Below, piece after piece: positions 1-10,051 of a stretch of 64,000 bases of DNA. Below the pieces are notes generated by a model. The model saw only the letters and a program-made list of their open reading frames with translations. It did no database searches and was not told the DNA's origin. This DNA comes from Calothrix sp. PCC 6303 (GTDB lineage: Bacteria; Cyanobacteriota; Cyanobacteriia; Cyanobacteriales; Nostocaceae): positions 2,356,001-2,420,000 of the forward strand of contig NC_019751.1 in the NCBI RefSeq assembly GCF_000317435.1. The letters are read 5' to 3'. The translations under genes were made by a program, and so were the position numbers. Every line of letters begins with the position of its first letter. Positions within the stretch are counted from its first letter, which is position 1.

Positions 1-209
1 ACAGTCGCTACAATGCTTTCTCGAAGTCTGGCTCTTTTCCTCTTGAATAACCTTGACAGAAAGGTACCAAGAATGAGACAAATGTTTTTCCCTGAGCTAT
101 TGTCACGATCTAAAGCTTCCAAATTGCCATAAGGATTCTAAAATAATTGAGGAAGGTATGATGAAAAGTCAGCCTTTGCCGCGATGCTACCTCCACACGT
201 CAAAAATAT

Positions 210-3200
210 ATGGCTTTTTCCTCGATTGTGCGTGCTTTAGGGCGCTCACCACTGACTACCGAATTGATTACAAAGTTAAATCGACAACGTGAGTTGTCCT
301 TAAATGGATTTCCCCGTTTGCCGAAAGGTTTGGTAGCTTCGGCGTTGGCGAAGGCTGAGGGAAATAACTTATGTGTAATTTGTGCCACTTTGGAGGAGGC
401 TGGACGGTGGACTGCTCAATTGGAAGCGATGGGTTGGAGGAGTGTGAGTTTTTACCCGACTTCCGAATCTTCCCCCTATGAAGCTTTTGATCCCGAAACA
501 GAGATGACTTGGGGACAAATGCAGGTTTTGGCTGATTTAGTGAAGGTTGAAGAATCAACAGACAGCCGTCAAATTGCTGTGGTGGCAACTGTGGGAGCGC
601 TACAAACCCATTTACCACCTCCGGAAGCGTTACAGCCCTTTTGTTTGACGATGAAAAACGGGATGGAGTTTGACTTAGATGAATTTGGCGATCGCATAAC
701 TAAACTAGGCTATGAAAGAGTGGCTTTGGTGGAGTCGGAGGGGCAATGGAGCCGCCGGGGGGATATTGTGGATGTGTTTCCAGTATCTTCGGAATTACCA
801 GTACGGTTGGAGTGGTTTGGTGATGATATTGACCAAATTCGAGAGTTTGATCCAGCTACACAACGTTCTGCCCTTGACAAAGTTGCTGAGTTAGTTTTGA
901 CCCCCACCAACTACGGGGTGATTATTGGGGCGGCATTAGCAGATAATCGAGAATTTAAAAGCCTTAGCAGCAAATTACCCACCAAATCCGATTTGGATAT
1001 GGAAGACACGGGAATTTTTCCCGGCAGTCGGCGGTTTTTGGGATTAGCTTACGAAAAACCCGCTTCATTATTAGATTATTTACCCAAGAATACAATTATC
1101 GCCTTTGACGAACCAGAGCAATGTCACGCCCATAGCGATCGCTGGGTGGAAAATGCCCAGGAACAGTGGGAGTTACTCAAAGATGGGGATGAGGAACATC
1201 CTGGTGTCACCTTGCCACTGATTCACCGAGAATTTAATCAATGTCTATTAGCTGCTTCCCAATTTAAGCTACTTTATTTGGCGGAAATTGCCGAAACCAT
1301 CATTACGGAATCGGGAAATAATGAATCGGGACTAAATTTAGTCAGTCGTCCTTTACCCGTTACCCCGCACCAGTTTGCCAAGATAGCGGAGACGCTGCGG
1401 CAAGAACGCGATCGCAATTTCTCTGTGTGGCTGATTTCTGCTCAACCCAGTCGTTCGGTTTCCTTACTGCAAGAACACGATTGTCAGGCACAATTTATAC
1501 CTAATCCTAATGATTACAACGCCATTGATAAACTGCAAATTAATCACACTCCCGTCGCCCTGAAATACTCGGGTTTAGCAGAGTTGGAAGGCTTTGTTAT
1601 GCCTACCTACCGCATAGCTGTGATTACAGATCGGGAGTTCTATGGACAACATTCCCTCGCCAGTCCCAGCTACATCCGCAAGCGTCGCCAAGCCACTTCC
1701 AAGCAAGTTGATCTCAATAAGTTACGTCCGGGAGATTACGTAGTTCACCGAAACCATGGTTTAGGAAAGTTCGTCAAATTAGAAAGCTTAACTATCAGTG
1801 ATGAAACCCGCGATTATTTGGTAGTTCAATATGCCGATGGGTTACTTCGGGTAGCAGCAGATCAAGTGGGGGCGCTTTCTCGGTTCCGCACCTCTGCCAA
1901 TAAAAACCCCGAACTCAACAAAATGACCGGGAAGGTGTGGGAAAATACCAAAAATCGCGTCCGCAAAGCAATTAAAAAGCTGGCAGTAGATTTGTTGAAA
2001 CTCTATGCTGCCAGAGCCAAACAAGAGGGTTTTGCTTTCCCCGAAGATATGCCGTGGCAACAGGAATTAGAGGATTCATTCCCTTACCAAGCCACCCCAG
2101 ATCAACTTAAAGCCACGCAAGATGTGAAGCGGGATATGGAAAGCGATCGCCCAATGGATAGGTTGGTATGTGGGGATGTGGGTTTTGGTAAAACTGAGGT
2201 GGCAATTCGGGCAATTTTCAAAGCCGTCACAGCCGGGAAACAGGTGGCACTATTAGCACCCACCACCATCCTCACCCAACAGCATTACCACACTATCAAA
2301 GAGCGCTTTTCCCCCTACCCCGTCAACGTCGGTTTACTCAACCGCTTCCGCAGTCCTGCCGAACGTCGAGAAATTTTGAAACGCTTGGCAAGTGGGGATT
2401 TAGATATAGTTGTCGGCACTCACCAATTACTGAGTAAAGAAATCAGCATCAAAGAATTGGGACTTTTAGTAGTAGATGAGGAACAACGCTTTGGGGTGAA
2501 CCAAAAGGAAAAAATCAAAAGCCTAAAAACCCAAGTTGACGTTCTCACCCTTTCAGCCACACCCATCCCCCGCACCCTCTACATGTCGCTTTCGGGAATT
2601 CGGGAGATGAGTTTAATTACCACCCCACCCCCATCCCGTCGCCCCATCAAAACCCACCTTGCTCCCCGAAACCCGGAAACTATCCGGGCAGCACTGCGCC
2701 AAGAATTAGACAGAGGTGGTCAGGTTTTCTATGTAGTTCCACGGGTGGAAGGCATCGAAGAGACAGCCATCAAACTACGAGAAATCGTAGGCGGAGCGAG
2801 AATAGCGATCGCGCACGGGCAAATGGACGAAAGTCAACTGGAATCCACCATGCTCACCTTCAGTAATGGGGATGCTGATATCTTAGTTTGTACCACCATC
2901 ATCGAATCAGGTTTGGATATTCCCCGCGTTAACACCATCTTAATTGAAGATGCTCACCGCTTCGGTTTGGCGCAACTTTACCAACTGCGGGGACGGGTGG
3001 GACGTGCAGGAATCCAAGCACATGCCTGGTTATTTTACCCCCAACAACGCACCCTCTCGGAAGCCGCACGTCAAAGGTTACGCGCAATTCAGGAATTCAC
3101 TCAACTGGGTTCCGGATATCAACTAGCGATGCGGGATGCCGAAATTCGCGGTGTTGGTAATCTCCTAGGTGCCGAACAATCAGGACAACTGGATGTCATA

Positions 3201-3740
3201 GGTTTCGATTTATACATGGAAATGTTAGAGGAAGCCATCCGCGAGATTCGTGGACAGGAAATACCCAAGGTTGATGACACCCAAATTGACCTGAAACTGA
3301 CAGCATTTATCCCCAGCAACTACATCCCCGATGCCGATCAGAAAATGAGCGCCTACCGCGCTGTAGCCGCCGCAAAATCAGTAGATGAACTGATGCTAAT
3401 TAGTCTGGAATGGAACGATAGATACGGTAAAATTCCCACACCAGCTAATCAACTTCTGCGGGTAATGGAACTTAAGCAACTCGCCAAAAAAATCGGCTTT
3501 AGCCGCATCAAACCCGAAGCAAAACAGCATGTTGCCCTAGAAACCCCAATGGAAGAACCAGCATGGAACCTCCTAGCAGCAAACCTTACTGACAACATGC
3601 GATCGCGCTTCGTCTACAGCCCTGGTAAAGTCATAGTTAGGGGTTTAGCCGTCCTCAAAGCCGATCAACAACTCAAAACCCTAATTGATGCCTTCGCTAA
3701 AATGCAAGGTGTGGTTGCCGACACAGTAGACCCTCAGTAA
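210..3740 (+). CDS. mfd: Transcription-repair coupling factor Mfd
   Basis: This 1176-residue protein is an ATP-driven translocase that removes RNA polymerase stalled at DNA lesions and recruits UvrA. The N-terminal third is the UvrB-homology region. The RNA-polymerase interaction (CarD-like) domain begins near residue 505 with [14 protein letters not shown]. The translocase module follows, with Walker [12 protein letters not shown] near residue 655, the DEEQ box in [10 protein letters not shown] near 755, and motif VI in [10 protein letters not shown] near 930. The length matches the family (about 1150-1180). The ATG at 210 is used because the conserved N-terminus follows directly. No operon partner is visible: the next gene is 800 bp away. 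Identification is certain. Confidence 0.97.
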   Translation: MAFSSIVRALGRSPLTTELITKLNRQRELSLNGFPRLPKGLVASALAKAEGNNLCVICATLEEAGRWTAQLEAMGWRSVSFYPTSESSPYEAFDPETEMTWGQMQVLADLVKVEESTDSRQIAVVATVGALQTHLPPPEALQPFCLTMKNGMEFDLDEFGDRITKLGYERVALVESEGQWSRRGDIVDVFPVSSELPVRLEWFGDDIDQIREFDPATQRSALDKVAELVLTPTNYGVIIGAALADNREFKSLSSKLPTKSDLDMEDTGIFPGSRRFLGLAYEKPASLLDYLPKNTIIAFDEPEQCHAHSDRWVENAQEQWELLKDGDEEHPGVTLPLIHREFNQCLLAASQFKLLYLAEIAETIITESGNNESGLNLVSRPLPVTPHQFAKIAETLRQERDRNFSVWLISAQPSRSVSLLQEHDCQAQFIPNPNDYNAIDKLQINHTPVALKYSGLAELEGFVMPTYRIAVITDREFYGQHSLASPSYIRKRRQATSKQVDLNKLRPGDYVVHRNHGLGKFVKLESLTISDETRDYLVVQYADGLLRVAADQVGALSRFRTSANKNPELNKMTGKVWENTKNRVRKAIKKLAVDLLKLYAARAKQEGFAFPEDMPWQQELEDSFPYQATPDQLKATQDVKRDMESDRPMDRLVCGDVGFGKTEVAIRAIFKAVTAGKQVALLAPTTILTQQHYHTIKERFSPYPVNVGLLNRFRSPAERREILKRLASGDLDIVVGTHQLLSKEISIKELGLLVVDEEQRFGVNQKEKIKSLKTQVDVLTLSATPIPRTLYMSLSGIREMSLITTPPPSRRPIKTHLAPRNPETIRAALRQELDRGGQVFYVVPRVEGIEETAIKLREIVGGARIAIAHGQMDESQLESTMLTFSNGDADILVCTTIIESGLDIPRVNTILIEDAHRFGLAQLYQLRGRVGRAGIQAHAWLFYPQQRTLSEAARQRLRAIQEFTQLGSGYQLAMRDAEIRGVGNLLGAEQSGQLDVIGFDLYMEMLEEAIREIRGQEIPKVDDTQIDLKLTAFIPSNYIPDADQKMSAYRAVAAAKSVDELMLISLEWNDRYGKIPTPANQLLRVMELKQLAKKIGFSRIKPEAKQHVALETPMEEPAWNLLAANLTDNMRSRFVYSPGKVIVRGLAVLKADQQLKTLIDAFAKMQGVVADTVDPQ

Positions 3741-4539
3741 AAACATTTCAGTAGAACCTCTTGTTTTAACCGCACATCTTCCCTGAAAAATCACCACAAA
3801 ATGATTCGGTTTTCACTAAAACAAAATCTAAATCATATTAGCTAAAATTAATCGTATAACAGGTATTTTTACTGATGAACTTAGAAATATAAATTAAGTT
3901 ATAACTATTAAACAGCAAATAAACTCCTGTTAAATATAGAGCTTTATACTCGTAAGTATAAATTGAAGTATTTATGCCAGTTTAATAACTGGACACAGTA
4001 TTATTTGACTTTAAAAGCTATATTATTTACTTGTTGGCTATGAACAAATATTTTGTGTTCTATCCCACAAAGTATTAGTAAAACTTAAGTGTAATATTTA
4101 GTAGCTAAGGATACATTTTTGCTGAAAATCAATGACCAAAAAGGGCAAAATTCAGAATTATTAAACCTTTCTAAAGCCGTGTACAACCTGTGTTTTGAAG
4201 GGAAATAATGACTCTGTTCCCAGGAAATTGCCAGATATAGCGATCTTGATTTTTAGATATGCGATCGCTATTCGATATATCAGTAATTACAAAACTAAAG
4301 CGATGACAATTGTAAAGTTTTTTTGCTATTTTGTATTGGACGGGACAGTTATAGTTCATTCGGTGGGTTTAAATAACAATTAATCTTGAATTCACAGTTC
4401 AGATTTCAGGAAAAGCGACTCAGCGTTGTGTAAATCAAAATAACTGAACCACACAACTAGAAAACTGAGACAGCTTGAATGGAACAGTTTCAATCATACA
4501 ATCGTCAGCGTTAGTCAAGACCAGGAGAGGCTTGCTACT
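3741..4539. other. AT-rich intergenic region
   Basis: About 800 bp of AT-rich sequence between mfd and the small Mo-nitrogenase-like gene. Only short overlapping reading frames without ribosome binding sites are present. Two HIP1-like GCGATCGC or near-HIP1 sites lie around 4240-4270. I see no convincing gene, RNA or terminator. The promoter of the 4540 gene presumably lies in the last 150 bp. Confidence 0.5.
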
Positions 4540-4899
4540 ATGATCAAAACCAACCGCAAAGAAATAGTTTTTTCGGGATTTGTTAAGCCAGTAGTGGAAA
4601 CAAATCAACCAATTAGTAAACCCCTAATTCACCAGCCTAGATTTGCTTTTTTAGAACCATTACGTCAGTGGTTAGACGCATTAGAAATTCAGAATCCTAA
4701 AACTGCTAGACTGATTGCTAAATATATTCCTGCACAATGTCCATTTGAGCGTGACATCACAGTTTTTGGTCACAAAATCGCTCACATTCCACCCCTTTGC
4801 AAATTGAATCCACTGTACGATCAATTTGTTGGTTTGCGTTTCCGCGCTTTGTGCTTCTTAGTCGATAAATGTGGTGAAGACATCCAGTCTTATTGTTAA
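4540..4899 (+). CDS. Mo-dependent nitrogenase C-terminal-domain-like small protein
   Basis: This 119-residue protein resembles the cyanobacterial family annotated as Mo-dependent nitrogenase-like, which corresponds to a C-terminal extension found on some NifH-type proteins. The recognisable core runs from PLRQWLDALEI near residue 40 to the end and includes AKYIPAQCPFERDI, IPPLCKLNPLYDQ and a terminal LVDKCGED. Four cysteines lie in the C-terminal two thirds. There is no signal peptide or membrane segment. An AGGAG ribosome binding site lies at 4522-4526, upstream of the ATG. The function of free-standing copies is unknown. The cupin gene follows 18 bp downstream and may be co-transcribed. The family assignment is from memory of the motif. 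Confidence 0.75.
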   Translation: MIKTNRKEIVFSGFVKPVVETNQPISKPLIHQPRFAFLEPLRQWLDALEIQNPKTARLIAKYIPAQCPFERDITVFGHKIAHIPPLCKLNPLYDQFVGLRFRALCFLVDKCGEDIQSYC

Positions 4900-4917
4900 A
4901 ATGTTCAAAAACTGAAT

Positions 4918-5190
4918 ATGGAAATTAAAATTCAGCATCAACCAAGTTCAGAAGATTTAGAAAAATTAGGCATGTCAGAGTGGGATATCTGGCAAAAAGA
5001 AATATCTAAGTTCTCTTGGACTTATGATGAACAAGAAACCTGTTACTTTTTAGAAGGGGATGTAATTGTCACCCCAGATGAGGGGGTACCAGTGCAGATG
5101 GGGAAAGGAGATTTAGTCACCTTCCCAGCGGGGATGTCTTGCACCTGGGAAATTAGAGAAGCGGTGAGAAAACACTATTGCTTTAATTAA
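4918..5190 (+). CDS. Small single-domain cupin protein
   Basis: This 90-residue protein is a single cupin barrel of the EutQ/DUF861-like type. Visible features are CYFLEGDVIVTPDEG, a turn with GKGDLVTFPAGMSCTW, and a terminal VRKHYCFN. These match the two conserved cupin motifs of this small family, which often contains Trp-Asp/Glu-Ile near the N-terminus, seen here as EWDIWQKEISKFSW. The classical metal-binding histidines of motif 1 are absent, so catalytic activity is uncertain. It lies 18 bp after the upstream gene on the same strand. The substrate cannot be deduced. Confidence 0.8.
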   Translation: MEIKIQHQPSSEDLEKLGMSEWDIWQKEISKFSWTYDEQETCYFLEGDVIVTPDEGVPVQMGKGDLVTFPAGMSCTWEIREAVRKHYCFN

Positions 5191-5306
5191 TTAGAAATTA
5201 CCAATTTGTAGAGACGTAAGTAAAGTCTATGGAAAATACATAGTTACTATCCAATGTACGTCTCTACAAAGTAGAAGTTTTATAACCATAAGATAGATTT
5301 AGATTA

Positions 5307-5337
5307 GATCCCCGACTCCTTGAAGGAGTCGGGGATC
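5307..5337. terminator. GATCCCCGACT hairpin
   Basis: The inverted repeat GATCCCCGACTCC-ttgaa-GGAGTCGGGGATC forms a 13-bp stem. It sits downstream of the convergent cupin gene and CHAT gene. A near copy occurs at 40831-40861 and a weaker one at 45201-45230, so this is a repeated hairpin family that probably works as a bidirectional terminator. No strong T-run follows. Confidence 0.55.
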
Positions 5338-5364
5338 TCCTGTTCATGACAGTGATGGTGCGTC

Positions 5365-5433
5365 GAGAAACCCGGTTTCATTAGTCGCAGTGGCAAATCG
5401 TGATATTGAATCTGGAGAAATCGCGTTTCTGGA
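5365..5433. repeat. Dispersed ~70-bp element, copy 1
   Basis: The sequence starts with GAGAAACCCGGTTTCATTAG and ends with GGAGAAATCGCGTTTCTGGAG. It is nearly identical to 9188-9259 and related to 9885-9954. The ends are partly self-complementary (AGAAACC/GGTTTCT), which suggests a foldable, MITE- or REP-like unit. This copy lies about 20 bp past the 3' end of the CHAT gene. Confidence 0.7.
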
Positions 5434-5452
5434 GTATGTCACGTTGTTGATA

Positions 5453-8400
5453 CTATCGCCATTCACCAGAGACGGTGAAAGCTGCCCAATAATGGGGATT
5501 TTGCCATTTGGGATCTTGGGATAACTTGATTTGGGCGGCACGCATTGCCGCAGCCGGGGTTTTCTTTTCCTGCAACATCTGTTTGTAAAACTCCTGCATC
5601 AATATTGATGTCCCCTCATCGTTAACATTCCACAGGGAGACTGCAACCCGCTCTGCACCAGCATACATTAATCCCCTTGTCAATCCCACTAAACCTTCAC
5701 CACTGACATTTTTACCAAGTCCAGTTTGACAAGCACTCAAAACAATTAATTCGGCTGGATAATCTTGGTTGAATAAGTCTATTAAACGCAGTAAACCAGG
5801 TATTTCTTTACCTTGTTTATCAACTAGGGAGAGGACAATACCCGAATTTTCTGGCTGTTCCTCGTTAGCAAAACCGTGGGTAGCAAAGTGGAGAATTTTG
5901 AATTGATTGAGTGCAGGATTAGTTGCCCAGGTGTAATTTGCCTCAAAGTTGAGCGCTTCTAAGCTGCTTGGAGACTTGTTTAAGGATTTGACGATATCTA
6001 AAATTGTCTTTGCCTCAATTCCAGTATTGCGAAGTCTAGCCCAGCCATTGCGGTTCAGGTTTTTGGCAGAACGTTCCAAGGTAGAACGTTCGATTTCCAG
6101 TTCGGGAGTTAGTTGAGATTTTCCCCTTGATGCAGAATTTTGTCTAACACCTTGAAGTTCTGGTGCGAGTTTATCTTCGCAATTTGGATCTGGATTAGTT
6201 AAGCGACAGTCATCATTACTGTAGACAGGATCAGCAAGAATCGCTATGGTTTTCGGTGCTGGGGTGCGTTTTGCTAGTTCCTGACGTTGAATTGCGATAG
6301 TTGATGCAGAGGGTAAGTTGACGATTTCATGATTTACCATTAACGGTTGGTAAGAACCTTTCTGGTTATTTGGATTATTCAATGCTGCAAAAGGAATAGT
6401 TTGCAATGCACCATCAGCCACAATTAGCAACCGCTTTCCAGCTAATTTGTTGGCAACGGGTGTAAGGAGCATTTTACTGAGTTTTTCGGCTGATTCCACA
6501 GCAAAATCTTGTGTAGTTGCTTTCCCCAAAGCTGTACGGAAATTTTCTGCTTCGATCTCTATTTCTTTGCGTCCTGGAAGTTGGTAAGTATTTAAAGAAT
6601 TGGGTGTAACTGCCCAGAGGTAACTGCGTTCATCTCCGATGGAATATTGCAGCAACACTGTATCTTTGTCCAGTTGTTGTTGAATTTGCTGGAGATTTAG
6701 GGGTTGGGGATATTTTAAATTCGCGTATTTGGGACTGCTTTCACGGATGGAGATTTGCAGTTGTTTGTATTGGTTGCGAAGATTTTCCAGTTCGGTTTCG
6801 AGTTTTTTGATGGATTCGGCAACAATTGCGTCTTTTTGATTTCCCGATTTCTGTTTTTGTAATAGTGCTTCCTTTGCATCAAGTTGCTGTAATAAATCGC
6901 TTTCTTTTTGTAATAATTCCGGTTTTGCACCTTTACGGATTTTGGCATTAGCTTCTGTGAGTAATTCTAAAAGCACCCTAGCGCGAGACTTTTCGCTGAT
7001 GTTTAAGGCTAATGCGTCGTAGTTTTTGCCTGGATTTTTCTTGTCCAGTTCCATCAATAGGTCGATGTAGAATTTGTAATAACCTTGGACTGTGGCGAAG
7101 TATTGAGTTTTTAGGTCTTTATCTGTGTAGGTTCCCCGTAACTTTTCGATGATATTAATAGCGCTTTCGATCTGTTTCCGGGATGCTGACAAATTGCCTT
7201 GTTTGCGTTCTAAATCAGCTAAATTCGCCACAGTTGTAGCTTGCTGTGATTTATCCCCCACTTCAATCGATAAAGGCAGGGATTGGTTATAAAACTTGAG
7301 TGCTTGCTGTTTGTCTCCTAAACTATCGTAGACTAAACCGATATTATTCAGGGTTCTAGCTTGCCCAGTTTTATACCCCACTTCAATCGATAAAGGCAGG
7401 GATTGGTTATAAAACTTGAGTGCTTGCTGTTTGTCTCCTAAATCATTGTAGACAAGACCGATATTATTCAGGGTTGCAGCTTGCCCAGATTTATCCCCCA
7501 CTTCTATCCTTAAAGGCAGGGATTGGTTATAAAACTTGAGTGCTTGCTGTTTGTCTCCTAAATCATCGTAGACAAAACCTATATTATGCAGGGTTCTAGC
7601 TTGCCCAGTTTTATACCCCACTTCAATCGATAAAGGCAGAGATTGGTTATAAAACTTGAGTGCTTGCTGTTTGTCTCCTAAACTATCGTAGACTAAACCG
7701 ATATTATTCAGGGTTGCAGCTTGCTGTGATTTATCCCCCACTTCAATTGATAAAGGCAGAGATTGGTTATAAAACTTGAGGGCTTGCTGTTTGTCTCCTA
7801 AACTATCGTAGACACCACCGATATTATTGAGGGTTGAAGCTTGCCCAGATTTATCCCCCACTTGTATCGATAAAGGCAGGGATTGGTTATAAAATTTGAG
7901 TGCTTGCTGTTTGTCTCCTAAATCTGAGTAGACACCACCGATATTATTCAGGGTTCTAGCTTCCCCAGATTTATCCCCCACTTCTATCCTTAAAGGCAGG
8001 GATTGATTATAAAACTTGAGTGCTTGCTGTTTGTCTCCTAAATCTGAGTAGACTAAACCGATATTATTCAGGGTTCTAGCTTGCTGTGATTTATCCCCCA
8101 CTTGTATCGATAAAGGCAAGGATTGGTTATAAAACTTGAGCGCTTGCTGTTTGTCTCCTAAATCTGAGTAGACACGACCGATATTATTCAGGGTTGTAGC
8201 TTGCCCTGATTTATCCCCCAATTCGATCGTTAAAGGCAGGAGTTGGTTATAAAACTTGAGTGCTTGCTGTTTGTCTCCTAAACTAGAGTAGACTAAACCG
8301 ATATTATTCAGGGTTGCAGCTTGCCCTGATTTATCCCCCAATTTCCGCCATAAAATCAGTGCTTGTTCCCATTTCTCTCTGGCTTCTACCAGTGATTCTG

Positions 8401-8635
8401 CGGTTCCTTGCTGATATAATTGCATTCCTTCTTTCATTAACTTCTCAGCTTCTGCACGGGTGGCATCTGGCTGTGTTGTTGTTGGCTGCTGTGCTATTTG
8501 TAACTGTGCTAATGCAGTTCTTGCACCAACCGAATCTGAGAGTAAAACCACGCTTAAGAGGGTAATCAAGCTGTAGCAATTGATTTGACGTAGTGAAAAC
8601 TTGATAATTTGCTTATTTTTTCTGCACCCGTTCAT
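5453..8635 (-). CDS. Exported TPR-CHAT domain protein
   Basis: This 1060-residue protein has a hydrophobic N-terminal segment (YSLITLLSVVLLSDSVGA) consistent with a signal peptide or anchor. Nine 40-residue tetratricopeptide repeats with the invariant core LGDKQQALKFYNQ span about residues 105-470. A coiled-coil linker near residues 560-660 (LQKESDLLQQLDAKEALLQ) follows, and the protein ends in a CHAT domain from about residue 730. The caspase-like dyad is present as His in HFATHG (~915) and Cys in SACQTG (~967). CHAT proteins are caspase-like peptidases, and many cyanobacterial TPR-CHAT proteins are uncharacterised. The nearest gene on the same strand is the hicB/hicA pair more than 650 bp upstream, so I see no operon. 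Substrate and trigger are unknown. Confidence 0.92.
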   Translation of the reverse strand: MNGCRKNKQIIKFSLRQINCYSLITLLSVVLLSDSVGARTALAQLQIAQQPTTTQPDATRAEAEKLMKEGMQLYQQGTAESLVEAREKWEQALILWRKLGDKSGQAATLNNIGLVYSSLGDKQQALKFYNQLLPLTIELGDKSGQATTLNNIGRVYSDLGDKQQALKFYNQSLPLSIQVGDKSQQARTLNNIGLVYSDLGDKQQALKFYNQSLPLRIEVGDKSGEARTLNNIGGVYSDLGDKQQALKFYNQSLPLSIQVGDKSGQASTLNNIGGVYDSLGDKQQALKFYNQSLPLSIEVGDKSQQAATLNNIGLVYDSLGDKQQALKFYNQSLPLSIEVGYKTGQARTLHNIGFVYDDLGDKQQALKFYNQSLPLRIEVGDKSGQAATLNNIGLVYNDLGDKQQALKFYNQSLPLSIEVGYKTGQARTLNNIGLVYDSLGDKQQALKFYNQSLPLSIEVGDKSQQATTVANLADLERKQGNLSASRKQIESAINIIEKLRGTYTDKDLKTQYFATVQGYYKFYIDLLMELDKKNPGKNYDALALNISEKSRARVLLELLTEANAKIRKGAKPELLQKESDLLQQLDAKEALLQKQKSGNQKDAIVAESIKKLETELENLRNQYKQLQISIRESSPKYANLKYPQPLNLQQIQQQLDKDTVLLQYSIGDERSYLWAVTPNSLNTYQLPGRKEIEIEAENFRTALGKATTQDFAVESAEKLSKMLLTPVANKLAGKRLLIVADGALQTIPFAALNNPNNQKGSYQPLMVNHEIVNLPSASTIAIQRQELAKRTPAPKTIAILADPVYSNDDCRLTNPDPNCEDKLAPELQGVRQNSASRGKSQLTPELEIERSTLERSAKNLNRNGWARLRNTGIEAKTILDIVKSLNKSPSSLEALNFEANYTWATNPALNQFKILHFATHGFANEEQPENSGIVLSLVDKQGKEIPGLLRLIDLFNQDYPAELIVLSACQTGLGKNVSGEGLVGLTRGLMYAGAERVAVSLWNVNDEGTSILMQEFYKQMLQEKKTPAAAMRAAQIKLSQDPKWQNPHYWAAFTVSGEWR
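7240..8330 (-). repeat. Nine 120-bp tandem repeats encoding TPRs
   Basis: Within the CHAT gene the sequence repeats with an exact 120-bp period, and segments such as TAAAACTTGAGTGCTTGCTG recur almost unchanged nine times. Differences between units are concentrated in the codons for two or three variable positions (IEVGDKS/IQVGDKS/IEVGYKT and YSDL/YDSL/YNDL). Near identity at DNA level points to recent expansion or gene conversion. Copy number is likely to vary among strains and may be mis-assembled in short-read data. Confidence 0.9.
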
Positions 8636-9187
8636 TTTTAGTCCTCAATCAAAATTTTTAGTCGTGAAAAATTAGACCGTATTTATACGGTTGCGATGAC
8701 AAGAATAATTTTATATTTCCGGAAATATACTGAATTATATAGTGGTCAGTTTAAAGCCAAAGTGAAGAGTAGGTAAACCTGGTTTCAGTTTTTGCAACAA
8801 GATTTAGATCCCCGATGATGAGGCATTTGTCATTGCGACGCAAGGAAGCAATCTCAAAATCTGTTGTTTACGACTGTCGTGGTGCAGCGAATATCAGAAA
8901 CCAGGTTTCACCAGCTTGGTAAACAAACCATCAAACACTAAAACTTAAAGAAACCTGGTTTCCTGTACAAACTAATCAATCCGCAACAACCTTATCCTCC
9001 AAGATAAGTACATAGGCAAAAATATTTACATTCATTGAGAGTAACGCGAAGTATCTCTAATCCCTGCGATTGCTTCATTCCGCTAAGTCGCAAAGCGACA
9101 CGCTGCGCGAACGCTACATTCGCAATGACATTGTGTAATTAATTCTGTTTGGTTACTTAAACTAGGTTGAACAGGATTTTTCGACTT
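8636..9187. other. Intergenic region with AAACCTGGTTTC fragments
   Basis: About 550 bp upstream of the CHAT gene and without a convincing reading frame. It holds several degenerate copies of the GAAACC(C/T)GGTTTC motif (about 8774, 8900 and 8950). It also holds two pieces of a common cyanobacterial interspersed sequence, around 8830-8856 (TCATTGCGACGCAAGGAAGC) and 9065-9125 (CGCTAAGTCGCAAAGCGACA). The CHAT gene promoter presumably lies in 8640-8760. Confidence 0.5.
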
Positions 9188-9259
9188 CGAGGAAACCCGG
9201 TTTCATTAGTCGCAGTGGCAAATCGTGATATTGAATCTGGAGAAATCGAGTTTCTGGAG
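9188..9259. repeat. Dispersed ~70-bp element, copy 2
   Basis: This copy matches 5365-5433 over nearly its whole length, including the interior GTCGCAGTGGCAAATCGTGA. It lies about 40 bp past the stop codon of the broken hicA gene. An open frame crosses it (9167-9406) but is not conserved in any recognisable way. Confidence 0.7.
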
Positions 9260-9296
9260 TTTTTAGCAAATTGTCGGTTTATTGCATTTTTCTCAA

Positions 9297-9566
9297 CTAC
9301 ACATCATTCTCTATTTCATCAACAATCTCATCTTGCGGTTCTTCAGGAGGCTGTTTTTCTTGGGAGAGAGTCTCTAATAAACCAGCTGCTTTTAAAAGAT
9401 TTCTAAGTAAACCTATTTTGATATCTTTATTCCCGTGAATTGGTACAGAAATTCGAGATGGAACACCAGATTTAGCATAAATATAATGACTTCCCTAAAA
9501 TCGTAATAATGTCCAGCCGTTTGCTTCTAAAAGTTTTGCTAACTTTTTACCGGACATTGAATTCAT
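9297..9566 (-). pseudogene. hicA: HicA-like toxin gene with in-frame stop
   Basis: Reading the minus strand from the ATG at 9566 gives 90 codons of a HicA-type mRNA interferase: start [18 protein letters not shown], then LLRF-stop-GSHYIYAKSG, then RISVPIHGNKDIKIGLLRN. The catalytic glycine-serine-histidine box (GSHYIY) follows directly after a TAG at codon 24 (9495-9497). A sense codon, probably CAG, is expected at that place. The frame is otherwise intact and carries an acidic tail. The ATG overlaps the hicB stop by 4 nt (ATGA), as in coupled hicBA operons. HicA cleaves mRNA, so loss of the toxin is the simplest reading. Readthrough or a downstream start cannot be excluded. Confidence 0.85.
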
Positions 9567-9790
9567 ACAGCAATTTCCATCACTTTCGATTTTTCTGTTA
9601 TTTGGGCTGCATCAATATCAACTGATAAACAACCTTCTATATCAACTGATAAACAACCTTCTATTGCTTCATAGAGGTTTTCAAGTAGTTCTTCAAATGT
9701 GTCTCCTTGAGTAGCACAACCAGGAATTGCTGGTACTTCTGCCCAATATCCACCTTCTTCTGCTTCATGAATAACTACTTTCAGTTTCAT
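9563..9790 (-). CDS. hicB: HicB-family antitoxin
   Basis: This 75-residue protein has the HicB partial RNase-H-like fold signature: [20 protein letters not shown], then [21 protein letters not shown]. HicB normally binds and neutralises HicA. A 24-bp tandem duplication in the gene repeats the peptide EGCLSVDI twice. Its stop codon overlaps the start of the downstream hicA relic, so the antitoxin is the first gene, as is common for this class. No DNA-binding domain is present. Whether it still has a partner in the cell is unknown because hicA is interrupted. Confidence 0.85.
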   Translation of the reverse strand: MKLKVVIHEAEEGGYWAEVPAIPGCATQGDTFEELLENLYEAIEGCLSVDIEGCLSVDIDAAQITEKSKVMEIAV

Positions 9791-9884
9791 CCTATTTACC
9801 TGACCAAGTGAATATATTTGGTATCACCCATTCTACCAAAAATTAATGGGTCAAAGCGTAGCAGCTTAACCCTACGTGGTGCAG

Positions 9885-9954
9885 CGAGAAACCCGGTTTC
9901 ATCAGTCGAAGATGAAAAATCGTGATGTTGAATGTGGAGAAACCGGGTTTCTGA
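9885..9954. repeat. Dispersed ~70-bp element, copy 3
   Basis: A diverged relative of the elements at 5365 and 9188. It begins GCGAGAAACCCGGTTTCATC and ends GGAGAAACCGGGTTTCTGAG, so its two ends are good inverted repeats of each other (AGAAACCCGGTTTC / GAAACCGGGTTTCT). It lies upstream of hicB. More degenerate pieces occur around 11058-11105 (GAAACTGGGTTTCGG) and 40881-40905. Confidence 0.65.
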
Positions 9955-10051
9955 GATCTTATGGTTGCTGGATGTCAGGATTTTCCTGCTAATATAATAC
10001 AAATTAACTATGTATTAACCATCAGGTGGCATCATCAGAGGAGAGGTGAAA

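Noticed and set aside
4195-4383. 62-residue frames on both strands upstream of the Mo-nitrogenase-like gene
   Set aside because: The two frames overlap one another in AT-rich DNA and neither has support.
7240-8330. Regular 120-bp repeats could be taken for a CRISPR-like array
   Set aside because: They are in frame, encode TPR helices, have no spacers of unique sequence and lie inside a gene.
9167-9406. 79-residue plus-strand frame across the dispersed element
   Set aside because: It runs through the repeat and antisense to the hicA relic. It has no ribosome site and no family resemblance.
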